NCBI RefSeq assembly: GCF_000508085.1
Contig: NZ_KI669560.1
Coordinates: 774,219-838,218, forward strand
Source of the DNA: Sediminibacterium sp. C3
GTDB lineage: Bacteria > Bacteroidota > Bacteroidia > Chitinophagales > Chitinophagaceae
Length of the DNA stretch: 64,000 bases
Direction: 5' to 3'
This document shows positions 35,560 to 44,444 of the stretch, piece by piece. How positions within the stretch are numbered: the stretch's first letter is position 1; the number at the start of each line of letters is the position of its first letter. Under the pieces are notes generated by a model. That model was not told the origin of the DNA, searched no databases, and saw nothing but the letters and a program-made list of their open reading frames with translations. The position numbers and the translations under genes were made by a program.

Positions 35560-36141
35560 ATGAAGCAATATCTGAAAGGCATCTGGTTTTCTTTACCCAT
35601 ACAACTAATGTTGTTGCATTTCAGGCGTTACCAGATATTTCTTCTATTCTGGTATATCCTGTTTGCAACAGTAGGAGGCAGTTTCATGAAAACCTTCGGA
35701 GCTCATTCTCTCTTTTTGGCACCTGAGTATTTTGGAAATATCAGCCCGCTGAGTACAGCGATTGTTGGAATTACTTCCGGCGTTTTTATTATGAGCTGGA
35801 ATATCACTACGTTTATTTTGCACAGCAGCAGGATTCAGTTTTTGGCTACTACTGCGCAGCCCTTTCTTAAATATTGTATCAACAATGCTATACTGCCAAT
35901 TGCATTCCTGATTTTTTATCTGATTGAAGCCTATCAGTACAGTAGAAATCAGGAATTGTTTTCAGTGAGCGATTTTGCGGGACTAGCGCTTGGATATACG
36001 GGCGGTTTTGTTATTTCTATTGCATTTGCCTTTCTATATTTTTTTGGTGCCGATAAAACCATTTATAAAACCATTTCAGCTACCATATCAGATGCCAATA
36101 AGCGTCATGACCGCATGTCTGAAAAAAAACAGGACACCTGA
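35560..36141 (+). CDS. N-terminal membrane part of a patatin-like phospholipase, split by a frameshift
   Basis: This 193-residue frame holds about four membrane helices and looks like the N-terminal domain of the large membrane-bound patatin-like proteins of Bacteroidota, for example FWYILFATVGGSFMKTFGA and IMSWNITTFILHSS. It ends MSEKKQDT just after a run of eight A (36122-36129). Reading with seven A joins it in frame to the next gene as MSEKNRTPDIKQDMRVDWFF. It is therefore probably the first part of a single gene rather than an independent protein. Confidence 0.75.
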   Translation: MKQYLKGIWFSLPIQLMLLHFRRYQIFLLFWYILFATVGGSFMKTFGAHSLFLAPEYFGNISPLSTAIVGITSGVFIMSWNITTFILHSSRIQFLATTAQPFLKYCINNAILPIAFLIFYLIEAYQYSRNQELFSVSDFAGLALGYTGGFVISIAFAFLYFFGADKTIYKTISATISDANKRHDRMSEKKQDT

Positions 36142-37798
36142 TATTAAACAGGACATGCGCGTAGACTGGTTTTTTAGTGCTGCTTTTAAGTTGCGAAAGC
36201 CAAGAAATGTAAAGCATTATAATCCTGAATTCTTAGAAGCGGTTTTTAGCAGACATCATTTTGCAGCAGTTATTGCCATTATGATTGCTTTTGTATTTCT
36301 CATTTTAGTAGGATATAGTTCAGATGCCAGATTGTTTCAGCTGCCAGCAGCTGCCAGCGTTACCTTATTATTTGCCATATTAATTGCCGCAGCCGGGGCA
36401 TTGACTTTGTTTTTGAAGTCCTGGAGTTTTGTGGCTTTAGTGGCGGTATATATCGTGGCCAATATTTTGTACCAGTATGAAATTCTGGATCCGCGAAACA
36501 AAGCCTATGGACTCAATTATGTAACCAAATCGGAGAGACCGGTTTATACCAGAGAATCTATTCAGGAACTGGCTGCTGCAGATTCTGTTGAGAAAGACAA
36601 AACAGCTTTTTTAAATATTCTGAATAACTGGAAAGCCAGGCAGAAAGAAGAAAAGCCGATTCTATATATTATTAATACCAGCGGAGGGGGAACCAGGAGT
36701 GCTACTTTCACAATGAATACATTGCAGTATCTGGATAGTTTGATGAATGGACAACTCATGAAAAAAACCATTCTGATCAACGGGGCTTCTGGTGGTTTGC
36801 TTGGCGCAGTTTATTTCAGAGAGCTGTATCATGAAAAAGTAAAGGGCAAGCCAATCAATTTGCAGGACAAGCAATATGTAAATAATATCTCCAAAGACTT
36901 GCTAAGCCCTTTGTTCTCTTCTTTCTTAACGCGTGATATGCTGGGTCCTGCGCAGAAATTTACCTCTAATGGTTTTGTGTATGTAAAAGACCGTGGCTAT
37001 GCATTTGAGGAGAAGTTAAATGAAAATACAGGTAGTGTTTTTCTTAAAACTATCGGATCTTATCAGGAGGCAGAAGCAAAAGCGCTTATTCCTTCAGTAT
37101 TTTTTAATTCAGTAATTACCAGGGATGCAAGGAAAATGATTATTGCTTCCCGTCCTGTTCGATTCTTAATGCGTCCAGTTGCGGACAGCACGCATATCAT
37201 GCCTTTTGACGCAGATGCAGTTGACTTCAACAGTTTTCTCCGCAACCAGAACAGCAATGATATTCATTTGTTGTCTGCTTTAAGAATGAATGCTACTTTC
37301 CCATATGTTTTACCCAATGTTTGGTTACCTACCAATCCGGTTATTGATGTAATGGATGCGGGACTAAGAGACAATTATGGGCAGGAATCTGCTTTGCGAT
37401 TTATAGCTGTCTTTAAAGACTGGATACAGAAGAATACTTCCAAAGTGGTATTGATTCAAATAAGAGACAGAAGTTTAAGTGACTGGGAAAAGCCGTTGGA
37501 GAGTAATTCATTGATTGGCTTTTTAACCAAACCCTTCCTGATACTGCAGAACAACTGGTTTAAAATGCAGGACTATTACCAGCATGATCAATTAGACTAT
37601 ATGAGAAAAGCCTACGGAGATAATTTTTATCGCTTTTCTTTTCAATATATACCCTCAAAATCAGAAGCGCCGGCCAGTTTGAGTTTTCACCTGACGGCTG
37701 CAGAAAAAAGAGACATAGCTGAAGCGGTTAATAATCCATTGAATCAAAAGGAATTTGAGCGATTGCAGAAAACGATACAAAATGCTGAAATGAAATAA
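36107..37798 (+). CDS. Patatin-like phospholipase, C-terminal part of a split gene
   Basis: This part carries two to three further membrane helices (IAIMIAFVFLILVG and following) and the patatin domain. The glycine-rich oxyanion segment is INTSGGGTRSATF, the nucleophile elbow is GASGGLLGA (GxSxG), and the dyad acid is in MDAGLRDNYG. Patatins hydrolyse acyl groups of phospholipids at a Ser-Asp dyad. In-frame starts include ATG 36107 and ATG 36155 (MRVDWFF), but homologues of the kind I know continue upstream into the membrane domain of 35560-36141. The 8-A run at 36122-36129 is the probable break point. Confidence 0.8.
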   Translation: MTACLKKNRTPDIKQDMRVDWFFSAAFKLRKPRNVKHYNPEFLEAVFSRHHFAAVIAIMIAFVFLILVGYSSDARLFQLPAAASVTLLFAILIAAAGALTLFLKSWSFVALVAVYIVANILYQYEILDPRNKAYGLNYVTKSERPVYTRESIQELAAADSVEKDKTAFLNILNNWKARQKEEKPILYIINTSGGGTRSATFTMNTLQYLDSLMNGQLMKKTILINGASGGLLGAVYFRELYHEKVKGKPINLQDKQYVNNISKDLLSPLFSSFLTRDMLGPAQKFTSNGFVYVKDRGYAFEEKLNENTGSVFLKTIGSYQEAEAKALIPSVFFNSVITRDARKMIIASRPVRFLMRPVADSTHIMPFDADAVDFNSFLRNQNSNDIHLLSALRMNATFPYVLPNVWLPTNPVIDVMDAGLRDNYGQESALRFIAVFKDWIQKNTSKVVLIQIRDRSLSDWEKPLESNSLIGFLTKPFLILQNNWFKMQDYYQHDQLDYMRKAYGDNFYRFSFQYIPSKSEAPASLSFHLTAAEKRDIAEAVNNPLNQKEFERLQKTIQNAEMK

Positions 37799-37800
37799 AC

Positions 37801-38709
37801 TTACTTCCCTTTTGGCTTAATTAACCTGAATGCTTTTGGAATAATTGCAATGTTGAGTTCTTCAACAGCATCTCGGGGTTCACCATCAATATGTAGGGGC
37901 GCCAGCTTGGGATTTTTTATAGTCAGCGCCGGAGTTTGAAAATACAGAATATTTTTTGAGCTCATGTCTTCCACCAACTGCTGTACTTTATTATTTCCAC
38001 GCATTTGACGCAGAATGGCAAATGGCAATTTGGCTTTGTTCATTTTCTGTACAATAACAATATCAAGCAGTCCGTCAGATAAACTTGCCTGAGGTGCAAT
38101 AATGGCATTATTTCCAAATTGATTGCTATTGGCAATGCTGATGAAAAAAGCATCAGTAAATACAGAGAAATTGTCCAATACAATTTCAAACTGATAAGGG
38201 TTGGCTTTAAAAAACTGGATAATACTTTGCTGGGTATAGGTAAATAAGCCTCTGGTAGATTTCTGGGCAAAATCATGTGCCACTTGCGCGTCAAACCCCA
38301 TTCCACTTAACATACAGGCATATTCACCATTCACCGTAAAAGCATCTATGTTTTCTGCTTCACCATTAAAAATAATTTCAATGGCTTTTTTCATACTGGT
38401 TGGAATACCAGCTGCTCTGGCCAGACCATTGCCTGATCCAACCGGAATAATACCAAATTGTACTCCTGTTTCGCGCAAGGAACCGGTTACCTGATTCACT
38501 GTTCCATCTCCGCCCAGAATTACCACATCGGTAAATCCTTCATTGGCAATATGTTCTATCAGGTATTCGTAATTGCCTGTTGCATTGGTATTAAATACGC
38601 GGTATTCAAAGCCTTTGGCAGCAGTTACTTTTTCAACCAGTTCTCTGATCTTATCTTTTTTAGATGTACCAGAAATGGGATTGATTAAATAAATGATTTT
38701 TCTTTTCAT
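37801..38709 (-). CDS. Diacylglycerol kinase-family (YegS/BmrU-like) lipid kinase
   Basis: A 302-residue DAGK-catalytic-domain protein. It has NPISGTSKKDK near the N-terminus, the nucleotide-binding VVILGGDGTVNQV, and GIIPVGSGNGLARA, all characteristic. The C-terminal beta-domain ends HIDGEPRDAVEELNI. Members phosphorylate diacylglycerol, phosphatidylglycerol or related lipids; the substrate here is not known. It is 19 bp after the fabH-like gene on the same strand, which suggests a lipid-related unit. Confidence 0.92.
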   Translation of the reverse strand: MKRKIIYLINPISGTSKKDKIRELVEKVTAAKGFEYRVFNTNATGNYEYLIEHIANEGFTDVVILGGDGTVNQVTGSLRETGVQFGIIPVGSGNGLARAAGIPTSMKKAIEIIFNGEAENIDAFTVNGEYACMLSGMGFDAQVAHDFAQKSTRGLFTYTQQSIIQFFKANPYQFEIVLDNFSVFTDAFFISIANSNQFGNNAIIAPQASLSDGLLDIVIVQKMNKAKLPFAILRQMRGNNKVQQLVEDMSSKNILYFQTPALTIKNPKLAPLHIDGEPRDAVEELNIAIIPKAFRLIKPKGK

Positions 38710-38728
38710 GATACTACACTTGGTATGG

Positions 38729-39778
38729 CTACCATTTCATTAATGCACTGGCCCAGGTAAATCCACTACCAAAAGCAGCTAAACATACCAGGTCTCCTTC
38801 TTTGATCATTCCTTTTTCCCAGGCTTCACACAAGGCAATTGGAATAGATGCTGCAGTTGTGTTGCCGTAGTTCATAATATTATTATAAACCTGATGATCC
38901 TGTAATTTTAATTTCTGCTGAACAAACTGACTGATGCGCAGGTTTGCCTGATGCGGTATCAACATGTTGATATCAGTGGATTGATAACCGTTTTTTTCCA
39001 GGGCTTCCATAATTACTTCAGGAAACTTCACTACTGCTTTTTTAAACACAGCAGGTCCATCCATGTATGGAAAATTTTGCGCATTGTCAATCATCTGATG
39101 GCTCATGAACATCTGAGAAATTTCCGCGTCATCAAAGCTGGCATAGTTTTTAGCTCCCCAGTGATTGGCATGAGATCCTGGATTGTACATGGCTAAAATT
39201 TCAGCAGATTCTCCATCACTGTGTAAGTGGGTGCTTAAGATTCCCTGACCCTCTTTTTCTGTTGGCTGCAATACCACTGCACCGGCACCATCTCCAAAAA
39301 TCACTGATACATTTCTGCCTCTGGTAGAGAAATCCAATCCGAAAGAATGCTTTTCACTTCCTATTACTAGAATGTTTTTGTACATCCCGGTTTTAATAAA
39401 CTGATCCGCCACACTCAATGCATACACAAATCCACTGCACTGATTTCTTACATCCAATGCCCCAACTTCTTTCATCTGCATGGCTCTTTGAACCAGCACC
39501 CCACATCCTGGAAAATAATAATCGGGTGATAAAGTGGCAAAAATGATAAAATCAATATCCTGCGCAGTAATCCCCGCTCTTTCAATGGCAATTTTAGCTG
39601 CTTCCACACCCATGGTAGTGGTGGTTTCTTCCGTTCTGTGTGCGTAACGTCTTTCTTTAATACCGGTTCTTTCCTGGATCCATTCATCGTTGGTATCCAT
39701 ATATTTGGTCAAATCATTATTGGTATAAACATTAGATGGAACGTACATGCCGATTCCGGCAATCTTACTCAATGGCAT
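38729..39778 (-). CDS. 3-oxoacyl-ACP synthase III-family protein (FabH-like)
   Basis: A 349-residue thiolase-fold condensing enzyme. The triad is Cys114 in RNQCSGFVYAL, His in LIPHQANLRIS and Asn in NYGNTTAASIP. FabH joins acetyl- or branched-chain acyl-CoA with malonyl-ACP to start fatty acid synthesis. It lacks the usual fabH neighbours (plsX, fabD, fabG, acpP) and is beside a lipid kinase, so it may be a paralogue for a special acyl product. Confidence 0.9.
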   Translation of the reverse strand: MPLSKIAGIGMYVPSNVYTNNDLTKYMDTNDEWIQERTGIKERRYAHRTEETTTTMGVEAAKIAIERAGITAQDIDFIIFATLSPDYYFPGCGVLVQRAMQMKEVGALDVRNQCSGFVYALSVADQFIKTGMYKNILVIGSEKHSFGLDFSTRGRNVSVIFGDGAGAVVLQPTEKEGQGILSTHLHSDGESAEILAMYNPGSHANHWGAKNYASFDDAEISQMFMSHQMIDNAQNFPYMDGPAVFKKAVVKFPEVIMEALEKNGYQSTDINMLIPHQANLRISQFVQQKLKLQDHQVYNNIMNYGNTTAASIPIALCEAWEKGMIKEGDLVCLAAFGSGFTWASALMKW

Positions 39779-39858
39779 AGCAAACAGTTTAAAAGTTAAA
39801 GGTAAGGATTCTTCACCGTTGGGCTGTGAAGGATCAGTTAATGATTAGTTGTTAAAAA

Positions 39859-40866
39859 TCATTGAAGGATTGTTTGTTTTGGCAACTGCATCACGGTTTT
39901 TAAAAAATCAGCTGTCTCTTTTTCAACGGAGATAATATCTTTTGATTGAATTGGCGATGCAATTACATGATTGCCTGTATTGGGCACCGGAACCATTTTT
40001 TTATTTTTTTCACTGGTACCAACTTCTGCAAACATTTTCTTCATTGCATCCACACTTACCACAGGGTCCTGCTCTTTTTCATTTTTGTAATAATATAACA
40101 CCAATAAAGGTTGATTCACTTTTGCAAAATTTTCTTTTGTCATAGTGGTCTCTAGCAACTCTTCTAATTGAACAGTGGCTTCAAGCCTGTATTTGGTATT
40201 CCAGTATTGCTGATACAAGGGATGTTCTTTCTGAACGCCCATATAATTAGAGCCTTTTACCATACGTGCAATCTGTAATCCCCACGGATTATTTAATAAC
40301 CATGCATTGGGATCTTTAATGGCAATATTGGGAGAGTATAATACCAGCCCTGCAATTTCCGGATAGATGGCAGCTAACTGTAAAGCTAAAGTTCCACCTG
40401 TAGATGTTCCCATCAGGATTACTTTTTCGCCAATTTGCTTTCCAATGGCATAAGCTTCTTTGGCCGATTCAAATAAGGATTCAGCAGTCATATTGATGAG
40501 TGCATCGGTAGTATCAATACCATGTTCTGATAAGCGAGCCAAATACAAATTGCATCCGAATTGATTGGCAATCTGCTGGTGCACCGGATTCCCTTCTTCC
40601 TGACTGGCACTGAATCCATGCAGGTATACAATGGCATAGGGTGTTTTTTGTTTCACACTATCATTGGCCCAAACTATTCTGGCTTCATTGTTCGGTCTAA
40701 CCTTATGTTTTTGTTCATTCGATTGGATCAAAGCCTCCAGTACTGCAGGCGCTTCCGGAATGTTCGGAAGGGTTGTATTATAAACAGGAGTTGCAGGATT
40801 GGGACCAAGCAGGTATACAACACCAGCCAATGCAATGAAACCAATAAACCATTTGATGATACGCAT
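39859..40866 (-). CDS. Membrane-anchored alpha/beta hydrolase
   Basis: A 335-residue hydrolase with an N-terminal uncleaved anchor or signal (IIKWFIGFIALAGVVYLLG). The oxyanion motif YLHGFSASQ, the nucleophile elbow GTSTGG (Ser), an acid in EKEQDPVVS and the histidine in TGNHVIAS form the triad. It resembles carboxylesterase/lysophospholipase-like proteins, but the substrate is unknown. It follows the fabH-like gene divergently from typA, with 80 bp to the fabH start. Confidence 0.83.
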   Translation of the reverse strand: MRIIKWFIGFIALAGVVYLLGPNPATPVYNTTLPNIPEAPAVLEALIQSNEQKHKVRPNNEARIVWANDSVKQKTPYAIVYLHGFSASQEEGNPVHQQIANQFGCNLYLARLSEHGIDTTDALINMTAESLFESAKEAYAIGKQIGEKVILMGTSTGGTLALQLAAIYPEIAGLVLYSPNIAIKDPNAWLLNNPWGLQIARMVKGSNYMGVQKEHPLYQQYWNTKYRLEATVQLEELLETTMTKENFAKVNQPLLVLYYYKNEKEQDPVVSVDAMKKMFAEVGTSEKNKKMVPVPNTGNHVIASPIQSKDIISVEKETADFLKTVMQLPKQTILQ

Positions 40867-40946
40867 ACAATTGAATTAACAGGCCAATTTAGGGTTTATT
40901 ATGTATTACAAGGGGAATCCTTAACAGAATAATGACCCATATTTAC

Positions 40947-40977
40947 TTGCATCCCCCGCGTTAAAGCCGTACCTTTG
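40947..40977 (+). promoter_or_regulatory. Promoter of typA (-33 TTG, -7 TACCTTTG)
   Basis: TTG at 40947-40949 and TACCTTTG at 40970-40977 are 20 bp apart, matching the Bacteroidota -33/-7 consensus in sequence and spacing. This is the best promoter in the window. It predicts a leader of about 55 nt for typA. Confidence 0.65.
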
Positions 40978-40990
40978 CCGCCTCAATAAA

Positions 40991-41020
40991 CAGTATCAAA
41001 TGCGTAAAATGCTGATACTG
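40991..41020 (+). promoter_or_regulatory. Hairpin in the typA leader
   Basis: CAGTATCA and TGATACTG form a perfect 8-bp stem around a 14-nt loop (AATGCGTAAAATGC). It lies within the predicted leader, 16 nt before the ATG, so it could affect translation start or mRNA stability. No T tract follows, so it is not a terminator. Confidence 0.45.
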
Positions 41021-41036
41021 AGATAAATACACAATA

Positions 41037-42854
41037 ATGGAAATAAGAAACATTGCCATCATCGCGCACGTAGACCATGGCAAAACCACTTTAGTAGACC
41101 GAATTTTGGGTGCAACTAAAGTTTTCAGAGACAACCAGGATGCTGGTGAGTTAATCATGGATAGCAACGATTTAGAAAGAGAACGTGGTATCACGATCTT
41201 CAGTAAAAACGCTGCCGTTACTTACAAAGACTATAAGATTAATGTGATTGATACACCCGGGCACAGTGATTTTGGCGGGGAAGTAGAACGCGTATTGAAA
41301 ATGGCCGATGGGGTAATTTTATTGGTGGATGCTTTTGAAGGCCCCATGCCTCAAACGCGTTTCGTATTGCAGAAAGCATTACAGTTGAACCTACATCCCA
41401 TTGTAGTAATCAACAAAGTAGATAAGCCGAACTGTCGTCCGGATGAAGTTCATGATGCTGTTTTTGAATTATTCTTTAACCTGGATGCAACGGAAGAGCA
41501 ATTGAATTTCCCAACTTTCTACGGTAGTGGTAAGAATGGCTGGTTCAATGATAGCTTAACACCTACAGAAGATATCCTGCCTTTAATGGATGGTATCATT
41601 AAATATGTTCCTGCACCAAGAGTAAGCGAAGGAACCCTTCAATTACAAATTACTTCATTGGATTATTCTTCATTCTTAGGTAGAATTGCCATTGGTAAAG
41701 TAACCAGGGGTTCTATTAAAGAAGGTCAGCAAATTGCCTTGGTGCAAGGAGCAGACGGTACCGTGAAGAAAATGCGTGTAAAGGAATTGTATGTGTTTGA
41801 GGGAATGGGCAAACGTAAAGTAGCTGAAGTTTTGGCTGGTGATCTTTGTGCAGTAGTAGGCTTAGAAGAGTTCAATATTGGTGATACCATTGCGGATGCT
41901 GAAAATCCGGAAGGTCTACCCATTATCAGTGTAGATGAGCCAACCATGAGCATGACGTTCAGCATCAACAACTCACCTTTCTTTGGTAGAGATGGTAAGT
42001 TTGTTACCTCCCGTCACTTGCGTGATCGTTTGATGAAAGAAACCGAAAAGAACCTGGCATTAAGAGTAGAAGATACAGACAGTGCAGATAGTTTCTTAGT
42101 ATATGGCAGAGGTATTCTGCACTTGGGTGTATTGGTAGAAACCATGCGTAGAGAGGGGTATGAACTTACCGTGGGTAATCCTCAGGTATTGGTGAAAACC
42201 ATTGATGGAAAGAAGCATGAGCCTTATGAAAACCTGGTAGTAGATGTACCTTCTGAATACAGTGGTAAAGTAATTGACCTGGTTACGCAGCGTAAGGGTG
42301 AAATGCAGGTAATGGAATCCAAAGGAGAAATGCAACACTTGGAGTTTGAAATTCCTTCCAGAGGATTGATAGGCTTGCGTTCTCAGATGCTGACTGGTAC
42401 AGCTGGAGAAGCAGTAATGGCGCATCGTTTCATTGATTACAAACCATGGAAAGGACCTATTCCGGGAAGAAACAACGGGGTCTTGATTTCTAAATTCCAA
42501 GGTGTTACTACTGCTTACTCTATTGATAAATTACAGGATCGCGGATCTTTCTTTGTTGATCCGGGAGATGAAGTATACGTAGGACAAATCATTGCGGAAC
42601 ATATTAAGCCAGGAGACTTAAATGTGAATGCAGTGGAAATGAAAAAGCTGACCAACCACCGTGCAAGCGGAAGTGATGATGCAGTAAGAATTGTTCCGAA
42701 ACTTCAGTTTACATTGGAAGAGTGTATGGAATACATTCAGCACGATGAGTGTATTGAAGTAACGCCTAAGAATATTCGTATGCGTAAAACCATTTTGGAC
42801 GAGAACGAAAGAACCAAAATGTCTAAGAGCATGAAGTCTGAAGCAGTAGGATAA
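41037..42854 (+). CDS. typA: Translational GTPase TypA (BipA)
   Basis: A 605-residue translation GTPase that binds ribosomes under stress and cold. The G domain has [12 protein letters not shown] (here HVDHGKTT), the switch region [16 protein letters not shown] and NKVD. Domains resembling EF-G II, III and V follow, and the TypA-specific C-terminal domain ends [14 protein letters not shown]. Length is normal. It has its own promoter and a strong terminator at 42880. Confidence 0.97.
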   Translation: MEIRNIAIIAHVDHGKTTLVDRILGATKVFRDNQDAGELIMDSNDLERERGITIFSKNAAVTYKDYKINVIDTPGHSDFGGEVERVLKMADGVILLVDAFEGPMPQTRFVLQKALQLNLHPIVVINKVDKPNCRPDEVHDAVFELFFNLDATEEQLNFPTFYGSGKNGWFNDSLTPTEDILPLMDGIIKYVPAPRVSEGTLQLQITSLDYSSFLGRIAIGKVTRGSIKEGQQIALVQGADGTVKKMRVKELYVFEGMGKRKVAEVLAGDLCAVVGLEEFNIGDTIADAENPEGLPIISVDEPTMSMTFSINNSPFFGRDGKFVTSRHLRDRLMKETEKNLALRVEDTDSADSFLVYGRGILHLGVLVETMRREGYELTVGNPQVLVKTIDGKKHEPYENLVVDVPSEYSGKVIDLVTQRKGEMQVMESKGEMQHLEFEIPSRGLIGLRSQMLTGTAGEAVMAHRFIDYKPWKGPIPGRNNGVLISKFQGVTTAYSIDKLQDRGSFFVDPGDEVYVGQIIAEHIKPGDLNVNAVEMKKLTNHRASGSDDAVRIVPKLQFTLEECMEYIQHDECIEVTPKNIRMRKTILDENERTKMSKSMKSEAVG

Positions 42855-42879
42855 TTCCCAAATACTTTTACATATTAAA

Positions 42880-42909
42880 AGAGCCTCCCATTGGGAGGCT
42901 CTTTTGTTT
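42880..42909 (+). terminator. Terminator of typA (first of two near-identical copies)
   Basis: AGAGCCTCCC-ATT-GGGAGGCTCT, a 10-bp perfect stem followed by TTTGTTT. A near copy with a compensating base pair change is at 43855-43884. Confidence 0.85.
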
Positions 42910-43043
42910 GCTATTTTAAATGAAAAGTAAGAGGTAGAAGTTTTATGATTTCATAAATTCAAACTATTGTGCAATTGCATAAATCACCCTAATTTTTGTA
43001 GAATTGACAGATTGTTAATTATAAATTATAATATTGAATTTTG

Positions 43044-43646
43044 ATGAATCAATACTATTACTTCGTGAGAGTTCTCTTACTTTTATTTTTACTTATGTCC
43101 TTTAATATAAAAGGGTTTACTCAAGAATTAGATACTACATCTAATAAAATTGGCATATTTCGTGTTGCGGCAAGTATACCGATTCCTATTGTTAATCTTC
43201 AATATGAAATTCCATTAAAAAAGACAGTAACCTTGTTAATAAAATCAGGTTTAAATTTCACCTTGGCTTCAAGTGCCGCATTAAATAGGGATAAAATTAG
43301 ATCACAAGTAAGTTGGATTTCTTCAATAGAATCAAGATATTATTATTCTTTGAATAGACGTATTAGGAATGGCAAATCAATTAAAAATTATTCGGCTGGC
43401 TATATAGGTGTAGAACCATACTTTCGCTCTAACAGTATTGCCTCAATTAATGAGCCTAAACAAATTAATAATGGCAGTTATGGGACTTTTATTAATCTAG
43501 GATTTCAAAATCAATCTGAAAAGAATATTTATACAGCTTTTTTTATTGGTGTTGCGCCTTTTGCATTTCGTTTAGGTGAAATGAATACCACTACTGGAAA
43601 GTTGGATCGAATTTGGCTTAACTTTTCTATTGGATATGTATTTTAA
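43044..43646 (+). CDS. Secreted protein, probably a small outer-membrane beta-barrel
   Basis: A 200-residue protein with a signal peptide (VRVLLLLFLLMSFNIKGFTQ). Alternating hydrophobic strands and a final strand IGYVF ending in Phe resemble an outer-membrane barrel, with PYFRSNSIAS and NLGFQNQSEKNIYTAFFIG as other strands. I do not recognise the family. The coding sequence is visibly more AT-rich than typA and starts with ATG at 43044, directly after a TTG. It lies inside the interval bounded by the twin terminators. Confidence 0.6.
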   Translation: MNQYYYFVRVLLLLFLLMSFNIKGFTQELDTTSNKIGIFRVAASIPIPIVNLQYEIPLKKTVTLLIKSGLNFTLASSAALNRDKIRSQVSWISSIESRYYYSLNRRIRNGKSIKNYSAGYIGVEPYFRSNSIASINEPKQINNGSYGTFINLGFQNQSEKNIYTAFFIGVAPFAFRLGEMNTTTGKLDRIWLNFSIGYVF

Positions 43647-43650
43647 AGAA

Positions 43651-43839
43651 ATGGTTATGAGTGTTTATTATTTAATAATAATTATAATAGGATCTGGAAC
43701 CCTATATTCAAAAGGTAGACAATTACAAAAATCAATTAAAAGCAAAAACAGGAATCAAATAACTATCGATGTTTTTTTCCTTGTCCTTACATTGGCAATC
43801 ATTGCTCTTCTTATCTATTTAAAAAAATTTCTTTCCTAG
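43651..43839 (+). CDS. Small two-helix membrane protein of unknown function
   Basis: A 62-residue product with one N-terminal helix (VYYLIIIIIGSGTL), a basic loop (KGRQLQKSIKSKNR) and a second helix (FFLVLTLAIIALLIYL). Starts are possible at ATG 43651 or 43657; the longer frame from 43630 would overlap the preceding gene. I do not recognise it. It follows the barrel-like gene by 4 bp and shares its AT-rich composition. Confidence 0.5.
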   Translation: MVMSVYYLIIIIIGSGTLYSKGRQLQKSIKSKNRNQITIDVFFLVLTLAIIALLIYLKKFLS

Positions 43840-43854
43840 TATAATGATAAAAGC

Positions 43855-43884
43855 AGAGCCACCCATTGGGTGGCTCTTTTGTTT
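43855..43884 (+). terminator. Second copy of the typA-type terminator
   Basis: AGAGCCACCC-ATT-GGGTGGCTCT followed by TTTGTTT. It differs from the copy at 42880 by one base pair, changed on both sides (T-A to A-T), so the stem is preserved. It can also serve the convergent gene ending at 43904. Confidence 0.85.
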
Positions 43885-43903
43885 GTTACAATTCAGTTTT
43901 TAA

Positions 43904-44326
43904 TTAAGACTTGCTGACTACAGCGTTTTCAATAACGATGGTTTCAAAGCTTACGTTGTACTGTTCTGCCTTTTTTGCTTTGGAATCTTCAATTACAAAA
44001 GACAATTTGTTAGACTCGTCTTTTGGAAACTTAAATGTCTTGTTGAAGTCTTTGTCGGAATAACTTCCTTTGAATACCAATTCATTGTTGGCATCTGTAA
44101 TGATCAGGGTAAAGTTGGCACCTGTTGGGTTGCTGTATTTTACCTGAATGGTGTGTAGTTGATTCTTATCAATACCACTGTACTTTACTTCTGCATTGCT
44201 TTTAACAGATATATCATAAGCTCTTACAGGAGATACAGATGCATTGGCAGATAAAAACATCAAGGAAGACACCACAGATCCAAAAACGATTCTCTTGACA
44301 CTGGTAACGATTGTTTGCTTTTTCAT
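43904..44326 (-). CDS. Secreted small protein of unknown function
   Basis: A 140-residue protein with a signal peptide (VKRIVFGSVVSSLMFLSANA) and a mature region that looks like a single Ig-like beta domain (VKYSNPTGANFTLIITD, then FKGSYSDKDFNKTFKFPKD). The chosen ATG is 44326; a TTG three codons upstream also opens the frame. I do not recognise a named family. It is monocistronic, with an inverted repeat at 44392-44406 in its upstream region. Confidence 0.65.
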   Translation of the reverse strand: MKKQTIVTSVKRIVFGSVVSSLMFLSANASVSPVRAYDISVKSNAEVKYSGIDKNQLHTIQVKYSNPTGANFTLIITDANNELVFKGSYSDKDFNKTFKFPKDESNKLSFVIEDSKAKKAEQYNVSFETIVIENAVVSKS

Positions 44327-44391
44327 ACTTTTCAAATTTTACTGTGAGTAATAAATTCTTCTCAAATGGCAACAGCAAACGAAAAAGCTTA

Positions 44392-44406
44392 GTGTACACT
44401 ATACAC
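44392..44406. promoter_or_regulatory. Inverted repeat GTGTA-N5-TACAC
   Basis: GTGTACACTATACAC: 5-bp arms with a 5-bp spacer, and an 8-bp palindrome GTGTACAC within it. It lies about 65 bp upstream of the secreted protein gene and could be an operator. The regulator is unknown. Confidence 0.35.
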
Positions 44407-44444
44407 ATTAATACCCGATTGGATAAAAGGTAACCCAATTTTTT

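Noticed and set aside
37801..39778. Long-chain olefin or polyketide cluster around the fabH-like gene and lipid kinase
   Set aside because: No OleB/C/D, acyl carrier protein or modular synthase genes are present; the neighbours are ordinary housekeeping types.
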